Assembly: GCF_045629565.1 (NCBI RefSeq)
Contig: NZ_JAZQRL010000008.1
Location: 15,712 to 79,711, forward strand
Direction: 5' to 3'
DNA length: 64,000 nucleotides
DNA from: Arcticibacter sp045629565
GTDB lineage: Bacteria > Bacteroidota > Bacteroidia > Sphingobacteriales > Sphingobacteriaceae
This document shows positions 63,440-64,000 of this stretch, piece after piece. Both the position numbers and the translations under genes were made by a program. The notes beneath the pieces are model-generated. The model had not been told where the DNA came from. It did no database searches and worked only from the letters and a program-made list of their open reading frames with translations. The stretch's first letter is position 1; each line of letters starts with the position of its first letter.

Positions 63440-64000
63440 CTATGCCTTAGAAGAAAACGATACGCGCTTCCCTATCGGGAATCCGGCCTGGCCGCCCTTG
63501 TCTGCCGTTCGCTTCCTGGTAGTCTTTGCCTGCGCTTTTGTTGTTGCCGTTGTTGCTGTCTCTTTCCGTTGTTTCCAGTCCCTCAGCAGCCTGTTGCCTT
63601 CATAACACATTATACTAAAGGACGCTGCCCGTGTTTGCTGTTCTTCGTTAAGTTCCATATTCACCGGCCCCGAAGGAAATTCTCCCGGCTCTTCAGCCGC
63701 ATAAGCAGCTATAATCCCGCAGGGACTGAATGCCTTGCTGTTCAGCAGTACATAGCCTTCCTCCATTCGTGTTTCGCTGTAAGCCAGCAGCGATACGCTC
63801 AGCATCAGGAGCTGGTCTGCTCCAGCCCGGGCGTCAAAGCGGAGCTCCTGCGCCTCCAGCTGTCCGTATTTGCGCAGCTCCACATCCCTGACTTCCAGGT
63901 ATTCGAAGTACTCCTTGCGGAAGTTGAAGCCGATCAGGCTATACCGGATGCGGTATTTGCTCACGGCCTTGCTGATGCCTGGCGGTACCCGAAGGTCCGT
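63440..64000 (-). CDS. Hypothetical protein, 5' end beyond the window
   Basis: The frame stays open to the last base of the window, so the start is outside; 186 residues are visible. An in-frame GTG at 63964 is a possible internal start but the open frame continues upstream (LRVPPGISKAVSKYRIRYSL). The chain is rich in charged residues and has no membrane segment: FNFRKEYFEYLEVRDVELRKYG looks like a helix, LLMLSVSLLAY a strand, and the end is a low-complexity basic tail (TTATTKAQAKTTRKRT). I do not recognise the family. GC content is visibly higher than in neighbouring genes, which may point to recent transfer. Confidence 0.6.
   Translation of the reverse strand, partial: TDLRVPPGISKAVSKYRIRYSLIGFNFRKEYFEYLEVRDVELRKYGQLEAQELRFDARAGADQLLMLSVSLLAYSETRMEEGYVLLNSKAFSPCGIIAAYAAEEPGEFPSGPVNMELNEEQQTRAASFSIMCYEGNRLLRDWKQRKETATTATTKAQAKTTRKRTADKGGQAGFPIGKRVSFSSKA

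Overview
The window looks like a chromosomal segment of a Bacteroidota bacterium, most likely a member of the Sphingobacteriales (Pedobacter-like). The signs are two SusC/SusD outer-membrane pairs, a type IX secretion sorting domain, the long three-domain form of IspG, a split (two-subunit) housekeeping transketolase, and promoters of the Bacteroidota type (TAnnTTTG at -7, no Shine-Dalgarno consensus). Taxonomy is inferred from gene content only. I saw no rRNA, tRNA, CRISPR array, insertion sequence or prophage.

Layout: 1-2424 holds the end of a SusC receptor and its SusD lipoprotein. 2.5-28.1 kb is mostly housekeeping and transport: an acyltransferase, the EngB GTPase, a UbiA-type prenyltransferase, an M3 peptidase, a tandem UspA protein, an APC permease, a Kup potassium transporter, a very small T9SS-tail protein, a FAH/M23/Bcp/transketolase run, IspG, a MerC - FtsX-like ABC - Fur cluster with a histidine-rich permease loop, a PspC/LiaF-like/RDD membrane-stress operon, MlaE/MlaF, and an RlmI-like methyltransferase.

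28.3-42.8 kb is the most distinctive part: a minus-strand carbohydrate locus of a DeoR regulator, a fucose-isomerase-family isomerase, a second split transketolase, a ribose-type ABC importer (binding lipoprotein, DUF2291 protein, ATPase, permease), a glycerol-kinase-like FGGY kinase and a SusC/SusD pair. Its logic is import, isomerise, phosphorylate, then two-carbon transfer by transketolase. This matches the published transketolase route for the branched plant sugar D-apiose better than any other pathway I know. The substrate is inferred, not shown.

42.8-64 kb is mainly core genes: an orphan lipoprotein, MsrA, a GyrA/ParC-type topoisomerase subunit, ClpC, EttA, a metallophosphoesterase, a TPR histidine kinase, MnmA, TopA, RNase R and a polyprenyl diphosphate synthase, plus three small proteins I do not recognise, one cut by the window edge.

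Many convergent gene ends share long perfect inverted repeats that should act as bidirectional terminators. Several start sites were moved inward from the longest open frame where signal peptides, lipoboxes or conserved N-termini clearly begin later.
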